Notes under the pieces: generated by a model
What the model was told of the DNA's origin: nothing
The model's input: the letters and a program-made list of their open reading frames with translations, nothing else
The model's database searches: none
NCBI GenBank assembly: GCA_944319945.1
Contig: CALUFN010000084.1
Location: 1 to 48,233 of the forward strand
Reading direction: 5' to 3'
DNA from: an uncultured Prevotella sp.
Lineage (GTDB): Bacteria > Bacteroidota > Bacteroidia > Bacteroidales > Bacteroidaceae
Length of the DNA: 48,233 nt
Part shown: positions 34,574-44,177 of the stretch, piece by piece
Layout: each line of letters begins with the position of its first letter
Numbering within the stretch: the stretch's first letter is position 1
Made by a program: the position numbers and the translations under genes

Positions 34574-34605
34574 CTTGTAACTTTCCACCGTTTCAAGTAC
34601 TTTTG
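34574..34605 (+). promoter_or_regulatory. Promoter of the DUF3298 lipoprotein gene
   Basis: CTTG (34574-34577), 20 nt, TACTTTTG (34598-34605). Its end covers the TTG codon at 34603, so that codon is not the start. Confidence 0.7.
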
Positions 34606-34617
34606 CAAATAAAAACA

Positions 34618-35442
34618 ATGAGAAAAATGAGAAAATACACAATATTTGCATTAACATTTATCATGGGAGTGTTAATCTGCGCCTCATGCAACGGAGGAGC
34701 CGCCGACAAGGGGACGGATAAAGACAGCATAGTGTTTGACAGCGTAAAGGTTGATTCCGTACTTGCTCTTGGTGAAGATACTGCCGGGCCACGGTGTCAT
34801 GTAAGCCTTTGCCTTACTTATTTCAAAGGTAAGAACGCCGACCGAATAAATGATTCAATTATACGGTCGGGAATATTAAGTCCTGATTACTTTTCGATAA
34901 CTCCGCAAAAAATAACTCCGCAAGAAGCAGCAGACTCGTTCGTTACAAGATACGTAACGGAATATGAACGTGATTACGGTGAGTTGTACAAGGCTGACAA
35001 AATGCACGGAGCTTCATACAACTGCGAGTACATTCTAAAAACGCACGTAATCCAAGAGAACGATAAATATTACACATACATAGCCAACATATACAATTAT
35101 GGAGGAGGCGCTCATGGGAGTTCTATTGTCGTAGCAAGAAACATTGACATAAAAACAGGCAAGATAGTATCCCTAAAGGATATGTTCGTGCCCGGCTACG
35201 AGCATGAATTAAACGAGCTTATCGTAAAGGCACTTTGTGAGAAATACGAAGTTGCCGATCTGAAGGCGCTTAACGACAAGACGATTTTCCTCGGCATAGA
35301 TGTTTACGCACCCGATAATTTCATTATCGAAGACGACGGCATAACGTTTATTTATTCGTCTGACGAAATCGCAAGCCACGCGGAAGGAGAGATCAGGGCC
35401 GAAGTCGGCAATAAGGATTTAGAGAGGATTCTCAGGAAATAG
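34618..35442 (+). CDS. RsiV/DUF3298-family lipoprotein
   Basis: A 274-residue protein from the ATG at 34618 (or 34627); the leader is then under 10 nt. A signal peptide ends in a lipobox (LICASC, Cys about 24). The mature part matches the DUF4163 plus DUF3298 pair: NDSI repeated elements, YGGGAHGSS and the LKDMF...Y...I pattern up to GITFIYSSDEIASHAEG near the end. Such proteins resemble the extracytoplasmic part of anti-sigma factor RsiV, which binds lysozyme; here no sigma factor is adjacent. First gene of a plus-strand string with rsmG, an MBL enzyme and ruvC. Confidence 0.8.
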   Translation: MRKMRKYTIFALTFIMGVLICASCNGGAADKGTDKDSIVFDSVKVDSVLALGEDTAGPRCHVSLCLTYFKGKNADRINDSIIRSGILSPDYFSITPQKITPQEAADSFVTRYVTEYERDYGELYKADKMHGASYNCEYILKTHVIQENDKYYTYIANIYNYGGGAHGSSIVVARNIDIKTGKIVSLKDMFVPGYEHELNELIVKALCEKYEVADLKALNDKTIFLGIDVYAPDNFIIEDDGITFIYSSDEIASHAEGEIRAEVGNKDLERILRK

Positions 35443-35467
35443 CAACAAACGTATTTTGATTTAGCCA

Positions 35468-36088
35468 ATGGATGTAATATTAAAATATTTTCCAGATTTA
35501 ACCGACAAGCAACGCTGCCAGTTTGCTGCGCTTGAACCGTTGTATCACGATTGGAACAGTAAGATAAACGTGATTTCACGTAAAGACATAGACTCTCTTT
35601 ACGAACACCACGTGCTGCATTCTCTTGCAATCGCAAAATCCGTAAACTTCAGGGAAGGGACAAGAGTGCTCGACCTCGGTACCGGAGGAGGATTTCCCGG
35701 AATACCGCTTGCAATATTGTTCCCCAATGCTCACTTTAAGTTAATTGACGGTACGGGAAAGAAAATCCTCGTCGTAAAGGAAATCATTAAGGCCATCGGA
35801 CTTGAAAATTGCGAGGCCGAACAACTTAGAGGAGAGAACGAAACCGGTAAATATGATTTCATAGTGAGCCGTGCCGTCATGCCGTTGCCCGACCTTGTAA
35901 AAATAGTGAAGAAGAACATCGGTAAAACTCAACGCAACGCTCTTCCCAACGGACTACTGTGTCTTAAGGGAGGCAACGTTAACGAGGAAGTAAAGCAATA
36001 TAAGCACATCATAGATATTACGGATATCAGCAATCTGTTCGACGAAAAATGGTTTAAGGGGAAGTATTTGATATATCTGCCGCTTTAG
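35468..36088 (+). CDS. rsmG: 16S rRNA (guanine-527-N7) methyltransferase RsmG
   Basis: A 206-residue Rossmann methyltransferase acting on G527 of 16S rRNA with SAM. The SAM motif VLDLGTGGGFPGIPLAI and the SRAV segment after IVSRAVMPLP are characteristic (RsmG/GidB). 25 nt after the DUF3298 gene. Loss of RsmG in other bacteria gives low-level streptomycin resistance. Confidence 0.96.
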   Translation: MDVILKYFPDLTDKQRCQFAALEPLYHDWNSKINVISRKDIDSLYEHHVLHSLAIAKSVNFREGTRVLDLGTGGGFPGIPLAILFPNAHFKLIDGTGKKILVVKEIIKAIGLENCEAEQLRGENETGKYDFIVSRAVMPLPDLVKIVKKNIGKTQRNALPNGLLCLKGGNVNEEVKQYKHIIDITDISNLFDEKWFKGKYLIYLPL

Positions 36089-36125
36089 CCCTTGATCAGT
36101 GTCCGACAAACAAAGCAAGATTATT

Positions 36126-36770
36126 ATGCTCAATATACAAAGATTCGTATGTAACATGTTTCAAGAAAACTGTTACGTAATAAACGATGAGACAAACGAA
36201 TGTGTCATAATTGATTGTGGGGCATTTTATGAAGAAGAGAAAAAAGCCATTTATGACTACGTAATAAAAAACAAGCTGACTCCGAAGCATCTTTTATGCA
36301 CTCACGGACACGTAGACCATAATTTCGGCAACGGTTTCATATTTGACACGTTCGGATTACGGCCTGAATTTAGCCGTGACGATAAGCCATTGATGGATAC
36401 TCTCAATGAGCAGGCTAAGGCATTTACCGGTATTGACATTGCCGAAAAAACGATAACAGCCAACAGATACCTTAATGACGGAGACACTATAAAGTCAGGG
36501 AATCATATTTTTAAGATAATAGCTACGCCGGGACATTCTCCCGGTTCGGTGGTAATCTATTGCGAAGATGAGCATCTTGCCTTTTCCGGCGATACGATTT
36601 TCAGGATGAGCATAGGGCGCACAGACCTCGCACTGGGTGATTATGAAGCAATGACACTCAGCCTGCAGCGTTTAAAAAGCACCCTGCCTGGCGATACGGT
36701 CATACTGCCCGGGCATGGCGGACGCACGAACATGGCTGATGAGATAAAATTCAATCCGTTCATGAAGTAA
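36126..36770 (+). CDS. MBL-fold hydrolase, glyoxalase II-like
   Basis: A 214-residue enzyme from the ATG at 36126 (a GTG at 36099 is possible). Metal motif CTHGHVDHNFG, later GHSPGSVVIY and FSGDTIFR, and a final LPGHGG agree with the binuclear zinc site. Compared with true hydroxyacylglutathione hydrolase it lacks the C-terminal substrate-binding helices, so the thioester substrate is uncertain. Between rsmG and ruvC in one string. Confidence 0.88.
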   Translation: MLNIQRFVCNMFQENCYVINDETNECVIIDCGAFYEEEKKAIYDYVIKNKLTPKHLLCTHGHVDHNFGNGFIFDTFGLRPEFSRDDKPLMDTLNEQAKAFTGIDIAEKTITANRYLNDGDTIKSGNHIFKIIATPGHSPGSVVIYCEDEHLAFSGDTIFRMSIGRTDLALGDYEAMTLSLQRLKSTLPGDTVILPGHGGRTNMADEIKFNPFMK

Positions 36771-36810
36771 GATCGAATTTCAAGACACTAACATGCCGTA
36801 ATGAATTATC

Positions 36811-37371
36811 ATGACTGAAAAGACCATAATGGGCATCGATCCAGGTACCAATATAATGGGTTACGGATTGCTGAAAATTACAGGCAACAAGGCATCAATG
36901 ATTGCAATGGGGGTGATAGACATGCGCAAGATGCATGACCCGTATCAGCGTTTGGGACGTATTTTCGACCGCATAACAAGCCTTATCGTTGAATTTAAGC
37001 CTGACGAGATGGCCATCGAAGCACCGTTTTTCGGTAAAAACATACAGTCAATGCTCAAATTGGGGAGAGCACAAGGGGTGGCGATAGCCGCCGCCATACA
37101 CAACGGAATACCAATACACGAATATGCACCGCTGAAAATAAAAATGGCAATAACAGGACAGGGACTCGCCTCGAAGGAACAAGTAGCAGGCATGCTGAAA
37201 CGCCTGCTCAACCTGAAAGAAGAAGACATGTCGCAATTTATGGACGCCACCGACGCCTTAGCTGCGGCATATTGCCACTTCATGCAAGCCGGAAATCCGG
37301 TAAACAGCGTAAAATACGGAAGTTGGAAAGACTTTGTCATCAGGAATAAAAGTAGGGTAAGCCACAGTTAA
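36811..37371 (+). CDS. ruvC: Holliday junction resolvase RuvC
   Basis: A 186-residue endonuclease that cuts Holliday junctions with RuvAB. Catalytic acidic residues appear in [12 protein letters not shown] (first Asp), AIEAPFF (Glu), and [13 protein letters not shown] (two Asp). The length is slightly above the E. coli 173. 40 nt after the MBL gene, 52 nt before the FeoB-associated gene. Confidence 0.97.
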   Translation: MTEKTIMGIDPGTNIMGYGLLKITGNKASMIAMGVIDMRKMHDPYQRLGRIFDRITSLIVEFKPDEMAIEAPFFGKNIQSMLKLGRAQGVAIAAAIHNGIPIHEYAPLKIKMAITGQGLASKEQVAGMLKRLLNLKEEDMSQFMDATDALAAAYCHFMQAGNPVNSVKYGSWKDFVIRNKSRVSHS

Positions 37372-37423
37372 TCTCCTGCGTCATTTTGTTTATGTCTTAC
37401 CCTACCCCGTACATGAAAAAATA

Positions 37424-37597
37424 ATGTCGTCTTATTCAGTGCAAATTATCATAACGTTCATCTTCGTCTTAGCCGCCGTGGCGTATGCTTCATGGAGGGC
37501 ATACAAGGCCTTGACGCATAAAGACGAGCCGTGCAGTGGATGTCCGCTGAAACAATCATGCGACAAATCAGCTAAAAAGCGACCAAACGGCCTGTAA
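37424..37597 (+). CDS. FeoB-associated Cys-rich membrane protein
   Basis: A 57-residue ORF starting MSSYSVQIIITFIFVLAAVA: one N-terminal membrane segment (about 6-24), then a short cytoplasmic part with CSGCPLKQSC (Cys37, Cys40, Cys46). This matches the FeoB_associated family (PF12669), which usually follows feoB and may aid iron transport. No feoA or feoB is in the window, so this is an orphan copy in the ruvC string. Confidence 0.8.
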   Translation: MSSYSVQIIITFIFVLAAVAYASWRAYKALTHKDEPCSGCPLKQSCDKSAKKRPNGL

Positions 37598-37623
37598 AAG
37601 AGAACCAAACAGCTTATAAAAGA
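37582..37623. repeat. Imperfect 20-nt direct repeat at a gene end
   Basis: ACCAAACGGCCTGTAAAAGA (37582) and ACCAAACAGCTTATAAAAGA (37604) differ at three places. The first copy contains the stop codon of the FeoB-associated gene. Confidence 0.5.
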
Positions 37624-37649
37624 CTACGTTTAAGAGCCTAATAAGCCGT

Positions 37650-39950
37650 TTATTCAAATACCTCTTCTATCCCTCCAGGTACATAATCATCGAACTCCGA
37701 CGAACACGGATTGAAGTCTTCGGGAATATCAAACTTTTCATTTGGGTCATAACCAAGTGAGCGGTCGGCATACACCTTCTGCATATAATACGCCCATACG
37801 GGCAAAGCCATATTGGCACCCTGCCCCATCCGCGTAGAGTCAAAATGTATGTCACGATCTTCACCTCCTACCCAGCAACCGCTTACGAGCGAAGGAGTAA
37901 ATCCCATAAACCATGCGTCTGCGTTACGGTTGGTAGTGCCGGTCTTTCCGCCCATGTCACACTCTATACCGTATTTGTATCTCATTCTGCTGCCCGTGCC
38001 TCCGTTCATGACAGCTTTCAGCATTTCAAGCATCTTATACGTGCTCTCTTCGCTGATCACTTCGTTCATTCTCGGCTGGAACGTCGCCACAACGTTGCCT
38101 TCGTTGTCTTCTATTTTTGTGACGAACATCGGATAACAGTGTATTCCGTGATTGGCAAAGGTGGTGTATGCGCTAACCATTTCGCAGACTGACACCTCAT
38201 TTGGACCGAGGCATAACACCATAGACGGATACGCCCCATAGGTGTTTATACCGAAATCATTCAGTATGCGCAAGAAATCTTGCGGATTAATGCGGCTCAT
38301 AAGGTATGCTGAAATCCAGTTGTTAGACTGTGCCAATCCCCACTTCAACGTTACCATCTGCCCGTATCTCGCACGGCTGCCGTTACGCGGTGTCCAATTG
38401 CCGTAAGTTTGCTGTACGTTGGGTGCCACGTCACAAGGCGACATGCCATTAGACATGCACAGTGAGTAAAGGAACGGCTTGATAGTTGAGCCTACCTGGC
38501 GGCGGCCCTGAGTGGCCATGTCGTACGTGAAATGCGTGAAATCCACTCCGCCGACATAGGCTTTTACGGCCCCGTTTTTCGGATCCATGCTTACAAAGCC
38601 CGCCCTTAAGAATGACTTGATATATCTTATCGAGTCAAGTGGCGACATTACCGTGTCAACGGCTCCGTGATAAGTGAATACGGACATTTCAACAGGTGTC
38701 CTGAAGGCCTTACGAATCTCTTCTTCGTCGGCTCCCTGTTCCTTCATCACCCTATACCGTTCGCTCTGACGTATTGACCGGTCTAATATGCCTCGCACCT
38801 CAGCCGCAGTCAATGCGTTAGTAAACGGTGCGTTGGGTTTTGTCTTATTCTCCTTTGTAAACGCCGGTTGCAAATAATGACCGACGTGTTGCAAAACGGC
38901 TTCTTCTGCATATTTCTGCATTCGCGAATCTATCGTCGTAAATATTTTCAATCCGTCGGTGTAGACATTGTAATGGCCGCCGCTTTTCTTATAATTCTTA
39001 TTACACCATCCATATAACGGGTCGTTCTCCCAAGCCGTCGAGTCAATGGAATATTGCACACGGTTCCACGACGGATAATCGCTCAAATTCGGTTTTTCCG
39101 CCATTATATACTTTCTTAGAAACTCCCTGAAATATGTAGCAATTCCGTCTTTATGGTCAATCCTATGGAAATTAAGCGCCAAAGGTTCTGAATGGGCTTT
39201 AGAATATTCTTCGTCAGAGATGAATCCTACCTTATTCATCTGCCCGAGTACTACGTTGCGCCTTTCCGTGCAACGCTCGGGATACCGTACAGGATTGAAA
39301 TATGAGGGATTCTTGCATAAGCCGATAAGCGTAGCTGCTTCTGTGATTGAGAGGTTCTTAGGGTCTTTCTTGAAATACACGTCGGATGCTGTCTTGATGC
39401 CTACGGCGTTATGTAAGAAATCAAAGTAATTGAGATACATCGTTATTATCTCCTCCTTCGTGTAATAGCGTTCGAGTTTCACGGCTATCACCCATTCTAT
39501 CGGCTTCTGCATCAATCGTTCAAGCGTACTTTTAGCCGTAGCCGAATATAGCTGTTTCGCCAACTGCTGGGTTATGGTAGATCCTCCGCCCGCGCTTTTC
39601 TGCCCGAGCAGACCACGCTTGACCACTGCACGCGTAAGAGCGATAAAATCAATGCCTGAATGCTCGTAAAACCTCTCGTCCTCAGTTGCGACAAGAGCCT
39701 GTACGAGATATGGCGATAACTGGTCGAAGTCTACATGGACACGGTTTTCCCTGTTCATGTTATACGTGCCAAGTATCTTCCCGTCAACTGAATATACTTG
39801 TGATGCATACTTACTTATAGGGTTTTGCAGATCGGCTATGTCTGGCATGTAGCCAACCCAACCGAACCAAATGGAAGTAAAAGCCAAGGCCAAAAACAGC
39901 ACGCAGGCACATAGGAATCCCCACAATATGCGTACAAACGTTTTTCTCAT
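37650..39950 (-). CDS. Penicillin-binding protein 1A
   Basis: A 766-residue bifunctional peptidoglycan synthase. An N-terminal membrane segment at about 10-30, then the GT51 glycosyltransferase domain with ATEDERFYEHSG (Glu90) and GGSTITQQLAKQLY (121-135). The transpeptidase domain has the Ser-x-x-Lys motif GSTIKP (Ser488, Lys491), an SNN motif and KTGTT. It polymerises lipid II glycan chains and cross-links peptides in the periplasm. No neighbouring cell-wall gene; divergent from pyrB. Confidence 0.95.
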   Translation of the reverse strand: MRKTFVRILWGFLCACVLFLALAFTSIWFGWVGYMPDIADLQNPISKYASQVYSVDGKILGTYNMNRENRVHVDFDQLSPYLVQALVATEDERFYEHSGIDFIALTRAVVKRGLLGQKSAGGGSTITQQLAKQLYSATAKSTLERLMQKPIEWVIAVKLERYYTKEEIITMYLNYFDFLHNAVGIKTASDVYFKKDPKNLSITEAATLIGLCKNPSYFNPVRYPERCTERRNVVLGQMNKVGFISDEEYSKAHSEPLALNFHRIDHKDGIATYFREFLRKYIMAEKPNLSDYPSWNRVQYSIDSTAWENDPLYGWCNKNYKKSGGHYNVYTDGLKIFTTIDSRMQKYAEEAVLQHVGHYLQPAFTKENKTKPNAPFTNALTAAEVRGILDRSIRQSERYRVMKEQGADEEEIRKAFRTPVEMSVFTYHGAVDTVMSPLDSIRYIKSFLRAGFVSMDPKNGAVKAYVGGVDFTHFTYDMATQGRRQVGSTIKPFLYSLCMSNGMSPCDVAPNVQQTYGNWTPRNGSRARYGQMVTLKWGLAQSNNWISAYLMSRINPQDFLRILNDFGINTYGAYPSMVLCLGPNEVSVCEMVSAYTTFANHGIHCYPMFVTKIEDNEGNVVATFQPRMNEVISEESTYKMLEMLKAVMNGGTGSRMRYKYGIECDMGGKTGTTNRNADAWFMGFTPSLVSGCWVGGEDRDIHFDSTRMGQGANMALPVWAYYMQKVYADRSLGYDPNEKFDIPEDFNPCSSEFDDYVPGGIEEVFE

Positions 39951-39984
39951 TCCGAAATAAATATATGAATAGACTAATTAGCTG

Positions 39985-39992
39985 CAAAAATA
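39985..39992 (-). promoter_or_regulatory. -7 box of the PBP1A gene
   Basis: TATTTTTG on the minus strand, 35 nt before the start; weak -33. Confidence 0.5.
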
Positions 39993-40070
39993 CTACTTTT
40001 CTTTCGATTTATTCTCGTTAAATTAAAAATAATGCTTAACTTAGCACACGAAATTGAAATCACAACGTCG

Positions 40071-41015
40071 ATGGGAAAACATAACTTTGTCACTATCGCC
40101 GACTTATCGAAAGAAAAAATCCTATATCTGATAAAATCGGCGCAAGAGTTTGAAAAACATCCAAACAGGGAAATACTTAAAGGTAAAGTGGTAGCCACAC
40201 TCTTTTTCGAGCCTTCAACACGCACGCGCCTAAGCTTCGAGACTGCGGCCAACCGTCTGGGAGCCAGAGTCATAGGCTTCAGCGACGCTAAGGTAACAAG
40301 TGCCACTAAGGGTGAGACATTAAAAGACACCATCCTCATGGTGTCTAATTATGCCGACGTAATCGTAATGAGGCATTACATTGAAGGAGCGGCCCAATAC
40401 GCAAGCGAAGTAGCACCGGTGCCGATAATCAATGCAGGCGACGGTGCGCACCAGCATCCTTCGCAGTGCATGCTTGACTTATATTCGATTTACAAAACGC
40501 AAGGCAGGCTTGACAACCTTGACATATGCCTCGTAGGCGACTTGAAATACGGGCGCACCGTGCATTCGCTCATAATGGCCATGCGCCATTTCAACCCTAC
40601 ATTCCACTTCATCGCACCGAAGGAGCTTGCCATGCCCGACGAATATAAGCTGTATTGCAAGGAACACGGCATAAAATACATCGAGCACACGGACTTCAAC
40701 GAGGAAATCATTGGAAATGCAGATATATTATACATGACTCGCGTGCAAAAGGAACGCTTCTCCGACCTGATGGAATATGAACGCGTGAAAAACGTCTATA
40801 TTCTAAAGAATGACATGCTTGCATGCGCCCGCGAGAATATGAAGATACTACACCCGCTACCCCGCGTAAACGAGATTGAATACGAGGTGGACTCCAATCC
40901 TCACGCATACTACATCCAACAAGCCCAAAACGGGCTTTACGCTCGTGAAGCAATAATCTGCGACGTCCTTGACATAACTTACGACGAGATAGTCAACGAC
41001 AAGACCATAATATAA
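40071..41015 (+). CDS. pyrB: Aspartate carbamoyltransferase catalytic subunit
   Basis: A 314-residue enzyme joining carbamoyl phosphate and aspartate in pyrimidine synthesis. I take the ATG at 40071 ([16 protein letters not shown]), which aligns with known Bacteroidetes PyrB; the ATG at 40032 would add 13 residues. Motifs: [12 protein letters not shown] (carbamoyl-phosphate site), [22 protein letters not shown] (aspartate loop) and [10 protein letters not shown]. Followed by pyrI, 52 nt later, making the allosteric holoenzyme. Confidence 0.97.
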   Translation: MGKHNFVTIADLSKEKILYLIKSAQEFEKHPNREILKGKVVATLFFEPSTRTRLSFETAANRLGARVIGFSDAKVTSATKGETLKDTILMVSNYADVIVMRHYIEGAAQYASEVAPVPIINAGDGAHQHPSQCMLDLYSIYKTQGRLDNLDICLVGDLKYGRTVHSLIMAMRHFNPTFHFIAPKELAMPDEYKLYCKEHGIKYIEHTDFNEEIIGNADILYMTRVQKERFSDLMEYERVKNVYILKNDMLACARENMKILHPLPRVNEIEYEVDSNPHAYYIQQAQNGLYAREAIICDVLDITYDEIVNDKTII

Positions 41016-41067
41016 CACCGAACAGCTAACAGGACCAGTTTCCCGTTAAAAATAAAACATATATATA

Positions 41068-41523
41068 ATGAGCAAGAAAGAAAGATTAGTGGCGGCGATA
41101 GAAAACGGCACCGTCATCGACCATATACCATCGGAGAAGACTTATGCCGTAGCCGAAATCTTAGGGTTGCGCAATCTTGACACGGTTGTCACCATCGGTT
41201 ACAATTACTTGTCAAAAAAGCTCGGACGCAAGGGCATTATAAAAATAGAAAACAAATTCTTTACCGACGAGGAAATATCAAGACTGTCCGTCGTTGCGCC
41301 CAACGTAGTACTTAACATAATCAGAAACTACGAAGTAGTGGAAAAGAAAACCGTAGAAACGCCCGACGAGCTGTGCGGTATCATAAAATGCAACAATCCC
41401 AAATGCATTACGAACAACGAACCTATGAAAACTGTTTTCAACGTAATCAACAAGAAGAGCGGCATCATCAGGTGCAGATACTGCGACAAGGAGCAAGACA
41501 TAAACAACGTAGAATTAATATGA
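41068..41523 (+). CDS. pyrI: Aspartate carbamoyltransferase regulatory subunit
   Basis: A 151-residue PyrI. The nucleotide-binding domain begins [20 protein letters not shown] with the ATP/CTP-binding Asp/His region, and the zinc domain has Cys108, Cys113, Cys136 and Cys139 in the spacing of the E. coli site (CxxxxC and CxxC). The regulatory chains give CTP inhibition of PyrB. Confidence 0.97.
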   Translation: MSKKERLVAAIENGTVIDHIPSEKTYAVAEILGLRNLDTVVTIGYNYLSKKLGRKGIIKIENKFFTDEEISRLSVVAPNVVLNIIRNYEVVEKKTVETPDELCGIIKCNNPKCITNNEPMKTVFNVINKKSGIIRCRYCDKEQDINNVELI

Positions 41524-41587
41524 CACAAACATACTCGCCATTCTACCTATGGAAGTTATGTATTATTAATGTTAACTGCTAATAAAA

Positions 41588-42868
41588 ATGGAAAAAGACC
41601 AACTGATTTTCGACCTCATTGAGAAAGAGCATCAAAGACAATTAAAGGGAATGGAACTCATAGCCTCTGAAAATTTCGTAAGCGACGAAGTTATGCAGGC
41701 TATGGGGTCATGCCTTACAAACAAATATGCCGAAGGCCTTCCCGGCAAACGCTATTACGGAGGATGCGGCGTGGTCGACGAAGTGGAAACACTTGCGATA
41801 GAACGTGTCAAGAAACTCTTCGGGGCAGAGTTCGCAAACGTGCAGCCACACTCTGGTGCACAAGCTAATGCTGCCGTATTATTGGCTGTGCTTAATCCGG
41901 GAGACACGTTCCTCGGCTTAAATCTCGCCCACGGAGGCCACCTCTCACACGGTTCGGCCGTCAATACGTCAGGCATACTGTACCATGCCGTAGGCTACGA
42001 TCTCAACAAAGAGACCGGACGCGTGGATTACGACGAGATGGAACGACTCGCCCATGAACACAAGCCCAAACTGATAATCGGCGGAGGATCAGCATACAGC
42101 CGTGAATGGGATTACAAGCGCATGCGCGCCATCGCCGACGAGGTAGGAGCCTTACTTATGATTGACATGGCCCACCCGGCCGGACTCATTGCCGCAGGCC
42201 TGCTTGACAACCCCGTAAAATACGCCCACATCGTGACGTCTACCACGCATAAGACACTGCGCGGACCGCGCGGAGGAATAATCCTTATGGGAAAAGACTT
42301 TGAAAACCCGTGGGGCAAGAAGACTCCCAAAGGTCAGATCAAGATGATGAGCCAGATCTTGAACAGTGCCGTCTTCCCCGGAACGCAAGGCGGACCGCTC
42401 GAGCACGTAATAGCCGCCAAAGCCGTAGCGTTCAACGAGGCACTCCAACCTGAGTTTAAGCAATGGGCTGCACAAGTGAAGAAAAATGCTGCCGTATTGG
42501 CTGACGAACTCATCAAACGCGGATTCGACATCGTAAGCGGCGGTACTGACAACCACTCTATGCTCGTTGACCTGCGCACTAAATATCCAGACCTGACCGG
42601 AAAGGTGGCCGAAAGCGCTCTCGTATCGGCCGACATAACCGTAAACAAGAACATGGTGCCTTACGACACACGCAGCGCATTCCAAACATCGGGCATACGT
42701 CTTGGCACACCTGCCATAACCACTCGTGGCGCTAAGGAAGACATGATGGTCTTGATTGCCGACCTGATAGAAGAAGTGCTCAATGCGCCTGAAGACGAAA
42801 ACACCATAGCACGCGTCCGTGCAAAAGTCAACGAGACAATGGCAAAATATCCGTTGTTCGCATATTAA
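41588..42868 (+). CDS. glyA: Serine hydroxymethyltransferase
   Basis: A 426-residue PLP enzyme that interconverts serine and glycine with tetrahydrofolate. Motifs: [23 protein letters not shown], the PLP-lysine region [14 protein letters not shown] and the GTQGGP loop. 64 nt after pyrI and on the same strand, with no consensus promoter between, so read-through from pyrBI is likely. It ends at a strong terminator. Confidence 0.97.
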   Translation: MEKDQLIFDLIEKEHQRQLKGMELIASENFVSDEVMQAMGSCLTNKYAEGLPGKRYYGGCGVVDEVETLAIERVKKLFGAEFANVQPHSGAQANAAVLLAVLNPGDTFLGLNLAHGGHLSHGSAVNTSGILYHAVGYDLNKETGRVDYDEMERLAHEHKPKLIIGGGSAYSREWDYKRMRAIADEVGALLMIDMAHPAGLIAAGLLDNPVKYAHIVTSTTHKTLRGPRGGIILMGKDFENPWGKKTPKGQIKMMSQILNSAVFPGTQGGPLEHVIAAKAVAFNEALQPEFKQWAAQVKKNAAVLADELIKRGFDIVSGGTDNHSMLVDLRTKYPDLTGKVAESALVSADITVNKNMVPYDTRSAFQTSGIRLGTPAITTRGAKEDMMVLIADLIEEVLNAPEDENTIARVRAKVNETMAKYPLFAY

Positions 42869-42902
42869 GCACCATAAGCCACAGCTCATACTACAAAAAG
42901 GG

Positions 42903-42939
42903 AACGGAGTGGAACATTGAATGCCCACTCCGTTTTTTT
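42903..42939 (+). terminator. Terminator of glyA
   Basis: Stem AACGGAGTGG / CCACTCCGTT with a 12-nt loop and a run of seven T. Confidence 0.88.
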
Positions 42940-42955
42940 AATATCACAACGCCAT

Positions 42956-43345
42956 CTATTGCGCAGCCATCTTCCCTTCGGCCTTAGCCATGAATCTCTC
43001 AGAGTCAATGATGAAGCGTTCGTGAGACGCCGTACCGACAAGGCCGGCTTCGTCATAAACTTCCGCCTTGAACGATAAGCGTCTACCGTCAATTTCAACT
43101 AAAACGGTTTCACACCTTACGTTCATCCCTACCGGACTCGGCGACAAATGGCAAATGTCAAGCTTTGAGCCGACCGTCGATTGTCCTTCGTTCAAATACG
43201 GGGCGACGCTCTTCCATGCCGTCTCCTCAATAAGGGCCGCCATCGCCGGCGTACCCCATACGTCTAAAGTGCCACTACGCAACACCCTTGCCGTATCACC
43301 TTCGGCGACGCTTACAACTATTGTGTTTTTTATTCCCTTTTCCAT
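42956..43345 (-). CDS. FlK-like hotdog thioesterase
   Basis: A 129-residue protein from the ATG at 43345; an ATG at 43366 would overlap the upstream gene by 11 nt. It matches the fluoroacetyl-CoA thioesterase (FlK)-like hotdog family. With this start, Thr32, Glu40 and His66 match FlK Thr42, Glu50 and His76 with exactly the same spacing. Fluoroacetate use is not implied; most family members act on unknown acyl-CoA. It follows the acidic unknown gene on the minus strand. Confidence 0.82.
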   Translation of the reverse strand: MEKGIKNTIVVSVAEGDTARVLRSGTLDVWGTPAMAALIEETAWKSVAPYLNEGQSTVGSKLDICHLSPSPVGMNVRCETVLVEIDGRRLSFKAEVYDEAGLVGTASHERFIIDSERFMAKAEGKMAAQ

Positions 43346-43355
43346 CTCAGCATGA

Positions 43356-44156
43356 TTAATATTCATCGTCGCTTACGTCTTCAGCGGCAAGTTCGAGGTC
43401 TTCAGGGGTCTCTTCTATGGTAGTGCGATAGCTCTCTTCCGTCAGTTTGTCGTCGTCAAAGTCGTCTTCATCGTCTGTGTCGTCGTATTTGTCTTCTATT
43501 TCAGGCAGATCCTCGTCGTCGTCGCCCTCTCCGTCGAAGCCGGCGTTCTCCTGCTCCAGTTTCAAGCGCGGCTTCTCGGTCTCGGGTTTCAGTTTTGCGA
43601 AAATCGCCTCAATCCACGTGCCCTTAGGAATCTCAAGCACGGCGAAACCGTCTTCCACCTTCTTTTCATACATTCCACCCTGTTTGTGCAACCTGTCTTT
43701 AGGCAAGGTGGTCGTGCTTATGTCGAATCCGCTCTGTATAATGTCTTGGATGCTCTGCGACAACGAATCCCAACCGCCGCCGAAGTTGCGGTCTATAACC
43801 TCAAGCAACTTCTCGGCCGAGATGTGTCTGATGTTCTCATACGTCAGGTCGGTAACCCTCATTATTGGGCGCTTCTTCACTCCGATCTTCACTTCCTGCC
43901 CGTCATCGCCATGCATAGTACCGATTTCAAATCCGCGTGCCTCGTATTTTTTCAGCACCTCGGGACGATCAGTCTTCACATCTTCCATGTCGAAAGCTGT
44001 CTTTATTATGTCAAGATAATGCCGCATGTTCTCCTTTATGTCGGCATCACGGCTTGAGGCCTCAAGCATCCTGAGCACGTCGTTCTCCTGTATGTCCCAT
44101 ACGTTGCTTTTCGTTAAAGTCTTAAGCGTAAGTGATTTCTTGTCGATATTTTTCAT
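43356..44156 (-). CDS. Unrecognised protein with acidic C-terminal tail
   Basis: A 266-residue soluble protein. Residues 1-200 are mixed helical with basic and hydrophobic patches (TKSNVWDIQENDVLRMLEAS; KKRPIMRVTDLTYENIRHIS; GGMYEKKVEDGFAVLEIPKG). Residues about 207-266 are almost all Asp and Glu (GDDDEDLPEIEDKYDDTDDEDD). No signal peptide or membrane segment and no family I can name; probably conserved in Bacteroidales. It lies between the nitrilase-family gene (21 nt) and the thioesterase gene, possibly one operon. Confidence 0.7.
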   Translation of the reverse strand: MKNIDKKSLTLKTLTKSNVWDIQENDVLRMLEASSRDADIKENMRHYLDIIKTAFDMEDVKTDRPEVLKKYEARGFEIGTMHGDDGQEVKIGVKKRPIMRVTDLTYENIRHISAEKLLEVIDRNFGGGWDSLSQSIQDIIQSGFDISTTTLPKDRLHKQGGMYEKKVEDGFAVLEIPKGTWIEAIFAKLKPETEKPRLKLEQENAGFDGEGDDDEDLPEIEDKYDDTDDEDDFDDDKLTEESYRTTIEETPEDLELAAEDVSDDEY

Positions 44157-44177
44157 TCCTTGAATTGGGTTTGTTGT

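Noticed and set aside
34603-34617. TTG start for the DUF3298 gene
   Set aside because: The codon lies inside the -7 box of the promoter; the ATG at 34618 is the likely start.
42152-42928. 258-codon frame antisense to glyA
   Set aside because: Shadow of glyA, crossing its stop codon and terminator; Cys- and His-rich composition typical of antisense translation.
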